Translations under genes and position numbers: made by a program
In this document: one piece after another, positions 9,395-20,073 of the stretch
Layout of the letters: each line of letters begins with the position of its first letter
Position numbering within the stretch: position 1 is the first letter of the stretch
The notes under the pieces: generated by a model
Told to the model about the DNA's origin: nothing
The model's input: the letters and a program-made list of their open reading frames with translations, nothing else
The model's database searches: none
Origin: Mycolicibacterium brumae
GTDB lineage: Bacteria > Actinomycetota > Actinomycetes > Mycobacteriales > Mycobacteriaceae
Assembly (NCBI RefSeq): GCF_025215495.1
Contig: NZ_CP104302.1
Span: forward strand, 2,604,001-2,668,000
Direction of reading: 5' to 3'
Length of the DNA: 64,000 bases

Positions 9395-10219
9395 ATGGAC
9401 ATGCTGACGCTGCTGGTTGTGCTGATCGTCGCCGGGATCGGTTTCTGGATCTGGAACTCGAGCCAGACCGCGAAGCGCAATGCGGCCGCCCTGGATGACG
9501 CCAAGGCCGACGCCCGCCGGGTGATCGAGCGTCTCGGCGGGCAGACCATGCTGCTCACCGGCGTCGACGAGCCGTCCCGCCAAGCGCTGGCCGACGCGGC
9601 CGAGCGGCTGACCGCCGCGAGCTCGCAGATCGACCAGGCGAACACCGTCGCCCAGGCGAAGCTGGCGAAGGAGAGCGCGCTGGAGGGCCTGTACTACGTG
9701 CGGGCGGCCCGCGTCGCGATGGGCATGGATCCCGGGCCGGATCCCGAGCCGCTGGCCGGCCAACGAGTGGCCGGCGCGGTGACCGAGGATCGCACGGTGG
9801 AGTACGAGGGCCGCCGGATCGAGGCCTCCCCCACCCCGTCGAACCGCACCCCGAACTATTACCCCGGCGGCCGGGTCGCCGGCCGGCCGGTGCCGGCCGG
9901 TTGGTACTCCGAACCGTGGTGGCGCACCGCGCTGGTCGCCGGCGCCTGGGGCGTGGGCTCGATGATGCTGTTCGGCGCGCTGTTCGCCGGCATGCCCGGC
10001 ACCGGCTACCAGGACGGGTTGGAGCAGGGCCTGGCCGAGGGCGGCGACGGTGGTGACCTCGGCGGTGACGGTGGCTACGACGGCGGCGACGCGGGCGGCG
10101 GCGATTACGGCGGCTGGGACTCCGGCGGCGGCGATGTCGGCGGCGACTGGGGCGGCTTCGGCGGTGGCGACTTCGGCGGCGGTTTCGGGGACTTCGGCGG
10201 CGGCTTCGGCGACTTCTGA
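9395..10219 (+). CDS. DUF1542-type membrane protein with Gly/Asp-rich tail
   Basis: A 274-residue protein of unknown function. It has an N-terminal membrane segment (residues 3-21), a helical DUF1542-like region (about 25-120), a second hydrophobic segment (about 183-205) and a C-terminal tail from about residue 215 made almost only of Gly, Asp, Tyr, Trp and Phe, ending in two 'GGFGDF' repeats. The tail is acidic and likely disordered. The start at 9395 gives an immediate membrane anchor. Similar proteins occur widely in mycobacteria. The gene lies between lipP and a convergent antiporter gene. Confidence 0.8.
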   Translation: MDMLTLLVVLIVAGIGFWIWNSSQTAKRNAAALDDAKADARRVIERLGGQTMLLTGVDEPSRQALADAAERLTAASSQIDQANTVAQAKLAKESALEGLYYVRAARVAMGMDPGPDPEPLAGQRVAGAVTEDRTVEYEGRRIEASPTPSNRTPNYYPGGRVAGRPVPAGWYSEPWWRTALVAGAWGVGSMMLFGALFAGMPGTGYQDGLEQGLAEGGDGGDLGGDGGYDGGDAGGGDYGGWDSGGGDVGGDWGGFGGGDFGGGFGDFGGGFGDF

Positions 10220-10225
10220 GCGCAC

Positions 10226-11890
10226 TCAGAGTCGGCTCTGCAGCCGCGCGCTGACGCCCGCTTCCTGCAGATCCAACCGGTCGAGCATGGTCCGGGTGAC
10301 TTCGTCTTCGATATTGCCGGCGTCGCGTTCGGCGATCAGCGCCGCACGCTGGGCCCGCAGCACCTTCCGGTAGAGCCGGATGTAAACCAGGGTGCGCGGG
10401 GTGTGCTGATCGGGATCTGGCGCGTTCTCGGCGTCACCGGACTGCCGGGTGATGGTCGCGCTGATGCTGTCCACGCTCTGGGGGTCCAGGCCGACCGGCG
10501 GATTCGCCCGGAACTCGTCCAGCACCCCCGCGGCTGCCGTTTGCGCCACCGCGGCGGCGGCCCGAAGTTCGGCGGCCTCGGCCTCGGCGTCCTCGCGCAC
10601 CCCCAGCCGCCGGATCAGCGCCGGCAGCGTGGAGCCCTGTAGCAGCAGCGTCCCGACCGTCACCGTGAAGGCGATGGCCTGGATGGCCGCCCGCTCCGGA
10701 AACGGTTCCCCCGAGGCGGTGGTGACCGGGATGGCGGCCGCCGCGGCCAGCGTCACCACCCCGCGCATACCGGTCCAGGACACCACCACCGACTCCTGCC
10801 AGCTCAGTGTCTGTAGGTCGGTTCGGCGCCGGATCGCCCGCCAGCGCAGCCGTCGCCCGCTCTCACCGTTTTCCACCGTGGGCAGCGGCACCCGGTCGCG
10901 GGCCTGATCGGTCAGCTTCCGGCGCCCGAACATCAGGAACACCGAGGCCGGGCGGACCACCAGCACGATGACCAACACCAACAGCGACGCCACCGCCACG
11001 TGCAGCACCGAGTCGTGGGCCTCGTTGAGCTCCTGCAGCACGAAACGCAGGTTCAGCCCGATGTAGGCGAAGACGAACGCCTCCAGCAGCACGTCGAGGG
11101 AGTCCCAGACGTAGCGCTCCTGCAGCCGGGTCTTGTAGTGGGCGCCGACAGTGCCGTTGCCGACGACGAAGCCGGCCGCCACCACGGCCAGCACGCCGGA
11201 GGCCTGGGCCTGCTCGGCGAGGATGTAGGCCGCGAACGGCGCCAGCAGGCCCTGCGCGGTCTCCAGACCCGGATTGTCGAGGTGCTTGCGGATCCACAGC
11301 GTGAGGTAGCCCAGCGCCACCCCGACCAGCGGGCCGACCGCTGCGCTGTAGCCGAACAGCAGCGCCGGGTTCTCGATGAAGATGTGTTCGCCGGCCACAT
11401 GCGCGACGGCGACGCTGAACAGGGTCAGCGCCGCGGCGTCGTTGATCAGGCTTTCCCCGGTCAGGATCGCCATCACCCGTCGGGGCAGACCGAGCTTTCG
11501 GCCGACGGCCACCGCGGTGACCGCGTCGGGCGGGGCGACGATCGCGCCGAGCACCAGCGCAACGGCGAACGTCATCGGCACCGCGTCGAGCCGGTCGGAC
11601 AACACGGCGACGGTGAAGGCGGTGATGACCACCAACCCGACGCCCAGACCGAGGATCGGCCGGATGTTTCGCCGGAACGTCGGGAAGGAGAAGTTCAGCG
11701 CCGCCGAGTACAACAGCGGCGGCAACACCAGGGTCAGCAGGATGTGCGAATCCAGTTCCGGCGGCTCGAAGTCCGGCGCGAACGACGCCGCAATGCCCAC
11801 CACCACGATGACCAGTGCGGGTTCGAGTCCGCGGCGATGCGCCATCGCGGCGATCACGATGGCGGCGCCGACGACGAGGATCAGTTCCAC
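10226..11890 (-). CDS. Na+/H+ antiporter (CPA1, NhaP type)
   Basis: A 554-residue cation:proton antiporter with roughly twelve membrane segments in the first ~420 residues and a soluble C-terminal tail of about 130. The CPA1 signatures are visible as 'GAIVAPPDAVTAVAV' and 'TGESLINDAAALTLF' (the ND ion-binding pair). It would exchange Na+ or K+ for protons across the plasma membrane. The start is a GTG at 11890. The gene lies downstream of nei1 on the same strand with a 27-bp gap, so co-transcription is possible. Confidence 0.9.
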   Translation of the reverse strand: MELILVVGAAIVIAAMAHRRGLEPALVIVVVGIAASFAPDFEPPELDSHILLTLVLPPLLYSAALNFSFPTFRRNIRPILGLGVGLVVITAFTVAVLSDRLDAVPMTFAVALVLGAIVAPPDAVTAVAVGRKLGLPRRVMAILTGESLINDAAALTLFSVAVAHVAGEHIFIENPALLFGYSAAVGPLVGVALGYLTLWIRKHLDNPGLETAQGLLAPFAAYILAEQAQASGVLAVVAAGFVVGNGTVGAHYKTRLQERYVWDSLDVLLEAFVFAYIGLNLRFVLQELNEAHDSVLHVAVASLLVLVIVLVVRPASVFLMFGRRKLTDQARDRVPLPTVENGESGRRLRWRAIRRRTDLQTLSWQESVVVSWTGMRGVVTLAAAAAIPVTTASGEPFPERAAIQAIAFTVTVGTLLLQGSTLPALIRRLGVREDAEAEAAELRAAAAVAQTAAAGVLDEFRANPPVGLDPQSVDSISATITRQSGDAENAPDPDQHTPRTLVYIRLYRKVLRAQRAALIAERDAGNIEDEVTRTMLDRLDLQEAGVSARLQSRL

Positions 11891-11917
11891 CGGCCCAGTG
11901 TGCCCGTCGTCGCTGTC

Positions 11918-12724
11918 TCAGTGCTGACAGGCCGGGCACCAGAACAGGTTCCGGCCCTCCAGTTCGGTGAACAGCACCGGCGATCCGCAGATCCGGCAGG
12001 CTTCGCCGGCGCGCCGGTAGACGTAGGTGCGCGGCCGGCCCGCCCGGTAGGACGGGGCGCCGTGATCGTCTTCGGGGCGCACCACCACGATCTGGCCGCG
12101 GCGCTCCCCGACTTTCATCATGGCGACCAGATCGGCCCACATCGCGTCGAACTCCGCGCGGCTGATCGACACCCCGGGGCGCATGGGGTCGATGCCGTGC
12201 CGGAACAGCACCTCGCTGCGATAGATGTTGCCGACGCCGGCAAACACCGACTGGTCCATCAGCAGGCTGGCGATGCTGCGCCGCGATCGGCTGACCCGAT
12301 TCCAGGCGACGGCCGGGTCGGCGTCGGCGCGCAGCGGGTCGGGCCCGAGCCGGGCCAGCACGTCGGCGACCCCGCCCTCGTCGATCACCTCGCAGACCAT
12401 CGGGCCGCGCAGGTCGGCGCCATAGTCGGGGCCCAGCATCCGCATCCGCACCTGCCCGATCGGATCCGGCGGGCCGTCGAGGCCGTTCAGCGCGAACTCG
12501 CTGAACGCGCCGTAGATGCCCAGATGGACGTGCGCCACCAATCCGGGTTCATAGTGGTGGAACAGGTGCTTGCCCCAGGCGTCGGCGCGGCGCAGCACCC
12601 GGCCGTCGATCAGCGCCGCGTCGTCGGCGAAGCGGCCCTGCGGGCTGCCGACCCGAACCGGCTTGCCGCCGTAGCGTCGCTGATGCAGCCGCGCCAACCG
12701 GTGCAGCACGTGCCCTTCGGGCAT
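11918..12724 (-). CDS. nei1: Fpg/Nei-family DNA glycosylase/AP lyase
   Basis: A 268-residue base-excision-repair enzyme. It has the catalytic N-terminus Pro2-Glu3 ('MPEGHVLHRL'), the conserved Lys in 'WGKHLFHHYE', the helix-two-turn-helix motif ('DQSVFAGVGNIYRSE') and a C-terminal four-Cys zinc finger in the last 26 residues. The PEGH start is the endonuclease VIII (Nei) type, which excises oxidised pyrimidines and cleaves by beta,delta-elimination. It matches Rv2464c in position next to rpiB. Confidence 0.92.
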   Translation of the reverse strand: MPEGHVLHRLARLHQRRYGGKPVRVGSPQGRFADDAALIDGRVLRRADAWGKHLFHHYEPGLVAHVHLGIYGAFSEFALNGLDGPPDPIGQVRMRMLGPDYGADLRGPMVCEVIDEGGVADVLARLGPDPLRADADPAVAWNRVSRSRRSIASLLMDQSVFAGVGNIYRSEVLFRHGIDPMRPGVSISRAEFDAMWADLVAMMKVGERRGQIVVVRPEDDHGAPSYRAGRPRTYVYRRAGEACRICGSPVLFTELEGRNLFWCPACQH

Positions 12725-12734
12725 CCGTCAGTCG

Positions 12735-13214
12735 TTACGCGGGTGCACCGGGGACCGGCGGCGCCACCCGGGTCACGTCGTACTCCTCGAGGATGTCGAT
12801 GCGCCGCTGGTGGCGTTCCTCCCCCGACCACGGCGTGGCCAGGAAGGTGTCGACGATGGCCAGCGCCTCCTCGAGGCTGTGCATCCGGCCGCCGATCCCG
12901 ATCAGCTGGGCGTTGTTGTGCTGGCGGGCCAGCGCCGCGGTCTCGGTGCTCCAGGCCAGCGCGCAGCGGGCGCCGGGCACCTTGTTGGCCGCGATCTGCT
13001 CGCCGTTGCCGGAGCCGCCCAGCACGATGCCGAGGCTGCCCGGGTCCGCGACGGTGCGGCGGGCGGCGTCGATACAGAACGCCGGGTAGTCGTCGACCGG
13101 GTCGTAGGCGAAGGCGCCGCAGTCCACCGGCTCGTGTCCGGTGGCCTTGAGGTGCTCGAAGATGGCCTGCTTGAGTTCGTATCCGGCGTGATCGGCGCCG
13201 AGGTAAACGCGCAT
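12735..13214 (-). CDS. rpiB: Ribose-5-phosphate isomerase B
   Basis: The 159-residue enzyme interconverts ribose-5-phosphate and ribulose-5-phosphate in the non-oxidative pentose phosphate pathway. 'YLGADHAGYELK' at the N-terminus and 'GGSGNGEQIAANK' (about residues 69-81) are diagnostic; the latter has the Glu typical of mycobacterial RpiB in place of the Cys used by E. coli RpiB. I start at the ATG 13214 ('MRVYLGADHAG'), not at a longer frame to 13262. nei1 begins 10 bp after its stop, so the two are probably one operon. Confidence 0.95.
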   Translation of the reverse strand: MRVYLGADHAGYELKQAIFEHLKATGHEPVDCGAFAYDPVDDYPAFCIDAARRTVADPGSLGIVLGGSGNGEQIAANKVPGARCALAWSTETAALARQHNNAQLIGIGGRMHSLEEALAIVDTFLATPWSGEERHQRRIDILEEYDVTRVAPPVPGAPA

Positions 13215-13306
13215 GACGGTAACCCTATAGCTCCTGGTTCGACGGCCCGCCACCAGTGGCACACGTATCGTCGCGGTGACACCCGACCGCTGCTTTGGGA
13301 GCTGAC

Positions 13307-13402
13307 ATGGCCGACATCAATCACCGGGCGGTCGAACTCGGCGTCAACCACATCGACACCGCGTCGTTCTACGACGGCGGCGCGATCGACGCGCGGATCC
13401 GT
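13307..13402 (+). pseudogene. Aldo/keto reductase fragment
   Basis: An ATG at 13307 opens a frame reading 'RAVELGVNHIDTASFYD', the conserved second-strand/catalytic region of aldo/keto reductases (Asp and Tyr of the catalytic tetrad). After about 30 residues the frame runs into the antisense 3' end of the neighbouring reductase gene and stops at 13457-13459. No other part of the family is present, so it is a relic rather than a gene. Confidence 0.55.
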
Positions 13403-14010
13403 CAGTCGAATTCCGGCCCCTCGGTCCGGGTGCGCTTGAGCTCGAAGAAGTGCGGGTAGGAGGCGAAGGTGACCGAGGCGTCCCAGAGCTTGCCGGCTTC
13501 CTCGCCGCGCGGGATCCGGGACAGCACCGGGCCGAAGAACGCCACCCCGTTGACGTGGATGGTCGGGGTGCCGACGTCGGTTCCGACCGGGTCCATACCG
13601 GCGTGGTGGCTGGCCCGAAGCGCCTCGTCGTACTCGGTGGAGGTCGCGGCGGCGGCCAGTTCGGCGGGTAGCCCGGCGTCTGCCAGCGATTCGTTGATCA
13701 CCACGTCGAGATCGGTGACGCCCTGGTTGTGAATGCGCGTGCCCATCGCGGTGTACAGCGGGCCCAGCGCGTCGGGGCCGACGGTCTGTTCGGCGGCGAT
13801 GGCCACCCGGACCGGGCCCCAGGCCTTCTCCATCAGCTCGCGGTATTCCGGCGGCAGCTCACGGCCCTCGTTGAGCACGGCCAGGCTCATCACGTGGAAC
13901 CGCACGTCGATATCGCGGACCTTCTCCACCTCCAGGATCCAGCGCGAGGTGATCCAACACCACGGGCAGGCCGGATCGAACCAGAAATCGGCGCGGGACT
14001 TCTCTGACAT
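13402..14010 (-). CDS. Mycothiol-dependent nitroreductase / DsbA-fold oxidoreductase (Rv2466c-like)
   Basis: A 202-residue thioredoxin-fold protein with the active site CPWC at residues 15-18 ('[14 protein letters not shown]') and the cis-Pro region '[10 protein letters not shown]'. It matches Rv2466c, known to use mycothiol as electron donor (mycoredoxin-2), to activate nitro-prodrugs and to belong to the SigH oxidative-stress regulon. The family acts in the cytosol and no signal peptide is visible. A SigH-type promoter lies upstream at 14049-14075. It sits between rpiB and a DUF732 gene as in M. tuberculosis order. Confidence 0.92.
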   Translation of the reverse strand: MSEKSRADFWFDPACPWCWITSRWILEVEKVRDIDVRFHVMSLAVLNEGRELPPEYRELMEKAWGPVRVAIAAEQTVGPDALGPLYTAMGTRIHNQGVTDLDVVINESLADAGLPAELAAAATSTEYDEALRASHHAGMDPVGTDVGTPTIHVNGVAFFGPVLSRIPRGEEAGKLWDASVTFASYPHFFELKRTRTEGPEFD

Positions 14011-14048
14011 TCAACGGTCCTCTCAATCGGTGGCTGCTCTTCGTGGAC

Positions 14049-14075
14049 AACCCCTCGCGCGGCGCCGGTGTTCCC
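14049..14075 (-). promoter_or_regulatory. SigH-type promoter of the Rv2466c-like gene
   Basis: On the minus strand GGGAACA (14069-14075) contains GGAA (14071-14074), followed by GTT (14049-14051) with a 19-bp spacer. This fits the mycobacterial SigH consensus GGAA-N18/19-GTT. The predicted transcript starts about 30 nt before the ATG at 14010. SigH control of Rv2466c is established in M. tuberculosis; its application here is inference from the motif. Confidence 0.6.
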
Positions 14076-14267
14076 GGTCCGGGTAACAACGGCGACACTA
14101 CGTCGATAACCATTGCAGTGGGAGCGACACGCATCGTGTGCAAACGCTGACCAAACCGTGTTGCTCCTGTGATCTAGGCAGGCCATTGTTACCAAAGCGA
14201 CATTTGTTATCTGAGTGAGACCAAGGGCTGCCGACAGGTTCCCACCGAACGAAATCAGGAGCCCGAC

Positions 14268-14660
14268 ATGACCATCCGCTCCCGCCGCGCCGCCGGCCTG
14301 CTGTCGATGACCGCCGCAGCCACCACAACGCTGGCCATCGCCGCAGCCGCGCCCGCCGCCGCAGACCCGGCCGACACGTCGTTTCTGAACTCGCTGCGCA
14401 CCGCCGGTGTCTCGACCGCCGACCCGGCCACCACCGAGGCGCTCGGCCGATCCATCTGCCCGGCGCTGGTCAAACCCGGGTCGAGCTTCGCCGAAGCCGT
14501 CGCCACCGCCCGCAACGGCGGTGTGCCACCGTTTCTGGCCGGGTTCTTCGCCGGCCTGGCCATCCAGCACTACTGCCCGCAGATGATCAACTCCATCGGC
14601 AACGGCAGCTTCCTGGACCAGATGGCCTCGCTGCGCGGGATGAACATCCCCGGCCTGTAG
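14268..14660 (+). CDS. Secreted DUF732 protein
   Basis: A 130-residue protein with a clear Sec signal peptide (basic 'RSRRAAG', hydrophobic stretch, cleavage near 'APAAADPAD', about residue 34). The mature part matches the DUF732 family of small secreted mycobacterial proteins: two conserved Cys ('GRSICPAL', 'QHYCPQM') likely form one disulfide, and helices surround 'FLNSLRTAGV'. Function is unknown. The 257-bp gap upstream holds the divergent SigH-type promoter and AT-richer sequence (TTGTTATCTG near 14194-14212) where a housekeeping promoter could lie. Confidence 0.88.
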   Translation: MTIRSRRAAGLLSMTAAATTTLAIAAAAPAAADPADTSFLNSLRTAGVSTADPATTEALGRSICPALVKPGSSFAEAVATARNGGVPPFLAGFFAGLAIQHYCPQMINSIGNGSFLDQMASLRGMNIPGL

Positions 14661-14704
14661 ACGCCGCCGCCCACTGCCGCGCCACCCGCATTAGGGTTGA
14701 GCGC

Positions 14705-17296
<2,592 letters not shown>

Positions 17297-17297
17297 T

Positions 17298-17338
17298 ACG
17301 ACGAGGGCCCCAGCCGATTCGGCTGGGGCCCTCGTCGT
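17298..17338. terminator. Bidirectional terminator between pepN and DUF5130 gene
   Basis: Perfect 18-bp stem: ACGACGAGGGCCCCAGCC (17298-17315) with GGCTGGGGCCCTCGTCGT (17321-17338), loop GATTC. It lies 2 bp after the pepN stop and just beyond the stop of the convergent gene. No U-tract is present, as is common for mycobacterial intrinsic terminators. Confidence 0.75.
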
Positions 17339-17347
17339 CGTTCTGGA

Positions 17348-17821
17348 TTACGGGCGGGAGATGCTCGCCGACATCACCCGGATGGCGCTGACCAGTCCGT
17401 CGATCAGATTGCCTTCGGCGAACCCGGCCTTGGCGGCGGCCACCCCGAGGGTGGCGGCGGCTTCGCCGCCCCGGCCGCGCACGCCGGCGCCGTAGACCAC
17501 CTCGATGGCGCGCTGATTCGGCGACACCGCCAGCAGCACCGCGTCGTTCGGGGTGGGCACGTCGCCGAGGATCTGGTTGGCCGCCGCGGCGGTGTTGGCG
17601 CCGAGGTCGCCGATGTAGACGGCGAACCGGGCCTTCGACGCGCGGCTGCCCCACTTGAGGGCTTCGTCCAGGGCGACCCGCTCCTTGATGGAGATCGGGT
17701 ACAGCTGGCCCGGCACGTCGGGTTCCTTGACCGCCGAGATCCGGCCGCTGTAGGTCAGCGCGGAACCGTAGGGCAGGTCGACGTCGGACCTGGTCGTCGC
17801 GACGGGGCTACCACTTGCCAC
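17348..17821 (-). CDS. DUF5130 protein (PRSAF1-like, Rv2468c homologue)
   Basis: About 157 residues with a TPM-like DUF5130 fold ('[14 protein letters not shown]', 'AVYIGDLG', '[20 protein letters not shown]'). The M. smegmatis protein in this position (MSMEG_4692) was found bound to the CIII2-CIV2 respiratory supercomplex and named PRSAF1; this is recalled knowledge. It would act as a peripheral cytosolic factor. I start at the GTG 17821, 8 nt after GGGAGG and overlapping the stop of ctaJ by 14 nt; an ATG at 17851 without a clear ribosome binding site would add ten residues. Tight coupling to ctaJ supports a shared complex. Confidence 0.8.
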   Translation of the reverse strand: MASGSPVATTRSDVDLPYGSALTYSGRISAVKEPDVPGQLYPISIKERVALDEALKWGSRASKARFAVYIGDLGANTAAAANQILGDVPTPNDAVLLAVSPNQRAIEVVYGAGVRGRGGEAAATLGVAAAKAGFAEGNLIDGLVSAIRVMSASISRP

Positions 17822-18050
17822 TTGCGCCACCTCCCACGGTGAAGTTGTCATGGCCATGCCCGTGCCCGTGTCCGCTGCCGACGACCTCGTCGGTGGCCGC
17901 CCACAGGATCGGGCCGTAGGTCCACTTCTCGCCCAGCTTGTACTCATCGGGGCGGTTGGGCTTGGGAATGTGCGTCCAAAAGTAGAGCACGATGTAGAGG
18001 GCGACCGGAACGCCCCCGATAATCATGTGCGTGATTGCTGTCTGGCTCAC
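17808..18050 (-). CDS. ctaJ: Cytochrome aa3 accessory subunit CtaJ
   Basis: An 80-residue protein with one N-terminal transmembrane helix (about residues 6-24, '[17 protein letters not shown]') and a soluble tail with a '[10 protein letters not shown]' His/Gly run. It matches in size, order and partner gene the M. smegmatis CtaJ (MSMEG_4693), an actinobacterial-specific subunit seen in structures of the bc1-aa3 supercomplex. The His run may bind metal. The start is a GTG at 18050. It overlaps the downstream DUF5130 gene. Confidence 0.75.
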   Translation of the reverse strand: MSQTAITHMIIGGVPVALYIVLYFWTHIPKPNRPDEYKLGEKWTYGPILWAATDEVVGSGHGHGHGHDNFTVGGGASGKW

Positions 18051-18102
18051 CCGCTGAATCTATCCCACCGCCGCCCCGCAGGGAGCTCAGACCCCGGAAA
18101 TC

Positions 18103-18738
18103 TCAGGCCGCGCCGTCACTGAAGTAGCGCTCCCAGGCCGGATCGAGGTCCTTGACCGTGGACAGCAGCCGCCAGTGCGCCCCGGTCGGCGACTTCGGGG
18201 CGCTGCGCAGCGTCCAGCCGATCTCCGCCAGCAGCCGGTCGGCCTTGCGGTGGTTGCACGACGAACAGCACGCGACGCAGTTCTCCCAGCTGTGCTCACC
18301 CCCGCGGCTGCGCGGCACCACGTGGTCGATGGTGTCGGCCTTGGCGCCGCAGTATCCGCAGCGGAACCCGTCGCGGTGCATCAGCGCGGCCCGCGTCATC
18401 GGCGTCCGGGCCCGGTACGGCACCCGAACGTAGACCCGCAGCCGGATCACCGTCGGCGTGGTGATGGCGCAGCTCGCCGAGTGGATCAGCGCCCCCGAAG
18501 GGTCCTCGTGCACCACCTCCGCCTTGCCGCACAGCAGCATCACCACGGCTCGGCGCAGCGGCAGCGCGGTCAGCGGTTCATAGGTGGCGTTGAGCAGCAG
18601 CACGCGGCGGCGGCTCCAGACCGAAGCGGGGTCCCGCGGCGGCGCGGAGTTCTCGGTCCGGTGCTGCACCGAGGCGGCGACCGGACCCAGGCGACTGACC
18701 GTGGCTCGTCGGGCACGGTTGCGGTTTCGCGCTGCCAT
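18103..18738 (-). CDS. HNH endonuclease family protein (Rv2469c-like)
   Basis: A 211-residue protein with a C-terminal HNH nuclease motif (about residues 130-180): 'CGYCGAKADTIDHVVPRS', 'SWENCVACCSSCNHRKAD', with the paired CxxC structural zinc sites. The N-terminus is basic and Arg-rich. The family also includes IscB-like and McrA-like nucleases, but no restriction partner is nearby, so its target is unknown. I start at the ATG 18738, preceded by GGAG (spacing 5), not at the longer open frame. It is divergent from glbO. Confidence 0.88.
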   Translation of the reverse strand: MAARNRNRARRATVSRLGPVAASVQHRTENSAPPRDPASVWSRRRVLLLNATYEPLTALPLRRAVVMLLCGKAEVVHEDPSGALIHSASCAITTPTVIRLRVYVRVPYRARTPMTRAALMHRDGFRCGYCGAKADTIDHVVPRSRGGEHSWENCVACCSSCNHRKADRLLAEIGWTLRSAPKSPTGAHWRLLSTVKDLDPAWERYFSDGAA

Positions 18739-18890
18739 AGGTTCTCCGGCAAACAGTCCACCACGGATCTGCGGCGATCGCACCCCAATTCCTGAGTGTG
18801 TCCGCAGGTCAACTGCCTGAACATCCGGTAACCAGACAGATTCCATGGCCGCCGGGCGCCACCGTTGCGCGACATTGGACAATGGCGAGG

Positions 18891-19286
18891 ATGGAATCTT
18901 CCCAGTTGTCCTTCTACGACCAGGTCGGCGGTCACGCGACGTTCGACGCGATCGTGTCGCGGTTCTACGAGTTGGTCGCCGAGGACGAGATCCTGCGCCC
19001 GATGTACCCGGAGGAGGACCTGACCGGGGCCGCCGACCGGCTGCGGATGTTCCTGGAGCAGTACTGGGGCGGCCCGCGAGCCTATTCCGACCAGCGCGGA
19101 CACCCGCGGTTGCGGATGCGCCACGTGCCCTATCGGATCGGCCCCATCGAGCGCGACGCCTGGTTGCGCTGCATGCAGGTCGCCGTCGCCGACGTCGACT
19201 CCGACACTCTCGACGACGCGCACCGCGAGGAACTGTGGGCGTACCTGACGATGGCCGCCGACGCCATGGTCAATTCACCCTTCTGA
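18891..19286 (+). CDS. glbO: Truncated hemoglobin (group II)
   Basis: A 131-residue trHbO. Diagnostic segments are '[19 protein letters not shown]', '[25 protein letters not shown]', 'HPRLRMRH' (proximal His F8 region) and 'RDAWLRCM' (Trp G8). In mycobacteria GlbO binds oxygen tightly, associates with the membrane and aids respiration. The ATG at 18891 gives the family's usual length; an ATG at 18882 would add three residues. The genes found beyond it in M. tuberculosis (aglA region) are missing here. Confidence 0.93.
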   Translation: MESSQLSFYDQVGGHATFDAIVSRFYELVAEDEILRPMYPEEDLTGAADRLRMFLEQYWGGPRAYSDQRGHPRLRMRHVPYRIGPIERDAWLRCMQVAVADVDSDTLDDAHREELWAYLTMAADAMVNSPF

Positions 19287-19359
19287 GCATTCCTGACGCG
19301 TGGTTCACACCCGGGTGCGGCGCCGTTCATGCCCACACGTTGCTCGACCCCGCGGAGCC

Positions 19360-20073
19360 TCACATGGCCAGCAAGGGCCCGCCGCGGCGGCGGTACACCG
19401 AGCCGAAGCGCGCGTCGATCCGCAGCCAGGTCCGTGTCGCCCGCACCCGCACCACCTCCCCGTCGCCAACCGGGGGCGCGGCCGATGCGCCGGGCCTCTT
19501 CCTCGCTCGTTCCTCGCTCATCGAACCCGGCGGTAGAAACCCCATCCCCGTCAGCGCGAACACGCACCGCATCGGAACCCCGACCTCCTCGGCAGACTCC
19601 GCAGACGACGCAGACAGGCTGAGCACGTCCTGGTCCAGCAGCGACGTCGGCGGCCCGGCCGCGCCCTGCTCCCGAGCCACCTCCGCGCCGCGCTGCGCCA
19701 GGTCGGCGAACACCGCGACCGGCACATCGTCGAGGTGGGCGAAGCCGTGCTCCGGAGGCAACGCCCCGCGCCAGGCCGAATCCATCGAGAAGCCGGTCTC
19801 GATGAATCCGTCGTCGCCGGCGCCGGGCAGCCCGGCGCTCACCGCGTCGGCGGCCGCGCACAGGTCGGCGGGCCGGCACCGGCCACCGAACACACGCGCG
19901 GCCAGCACGTCGAACCCGGTGGCCACCCAGGCCACCAGCCGGTCGTCATCCCGGCGACGAAAGCGGATCACCGCGGCCGGGTCGAGGCGGCGCGCCCGCT
20001 CGGCGAACACCGCCAGGTCACGCCGGTCGGCCGCGTTCGGCAACCAGAGGCCGCGTTCGGTCAGCGCGACCAC
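19360..20073 (-). CDS. Conserved hypothetical protein (Rv2474c-like) carrying a repeat insertion
   Basis: A 237-residue protein I recognise only as the mycobacterial Rv2474c type: 'ERGLWLPNAADRRDLAVFAERARRLDP' begins it (split here, see positions 20071 down), with 'RDDDRLVAWVATGFDVLAARV' after. No catalytic motif is evident. The GTG at 20073 lies inside the end of the thioesterase gene (13-nt overlap), so translation is probably coupled. At residues ~181-196 the coding sequence contains a copy of a 45-bp repeat found twice more in this window; the resulting Arg/Glu-rich linker is likely not part of the ancestral fold. Confidence 0.75.
   Translation of the reverse strand: MVALTERGLWLPNAADRRDLAVFAERARRLDPAAVIRFRRRDDDRLVAWVATGFDVLAARVFGGRCRPADLCAAADAVSAGLPGAGDDGFIETGFSMDSAWRGALPPEHGFAHLDDVPVAVFADLAQRGAEVAREQGAAGPPTSLLDQDVLSLSASSAESAEEVGVPMRCVFALTGMGFLPPGSMSEERARKRPGASAAPPVGDGEVVRVRATRTWLRIDARFGSVYRRRGGPLLAM
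19487..19531 (-). repeat. 45-bp dispersed repeat, copy B (inside Rv2474c-like gene)
   Basis: Written on the minus strand this is a near-identical copy of the 45-bp unit at 25523-25567; it starts GCCGGGTTCGATGAGCGAGG and ends CCCGGCGC, so the ends are inverted. It differs from copy A by one base (G-to-A giving GATGAG). Here it is translated in a different frame from copy C. Confidence 0.85.

Noticed and set aside
11000..13150. 716-codon plus-strand frame across antiporter, nei1 and rpiB
   Set aside because: Runs antisense to three well-supported genes with no recognisable domain.
18739..18882. Upstream extension of the HNH protein to 18882
   Set aside because: It overlaps the divergent glbO region, and the ATG at 18738 has a well-spaced GGAG.
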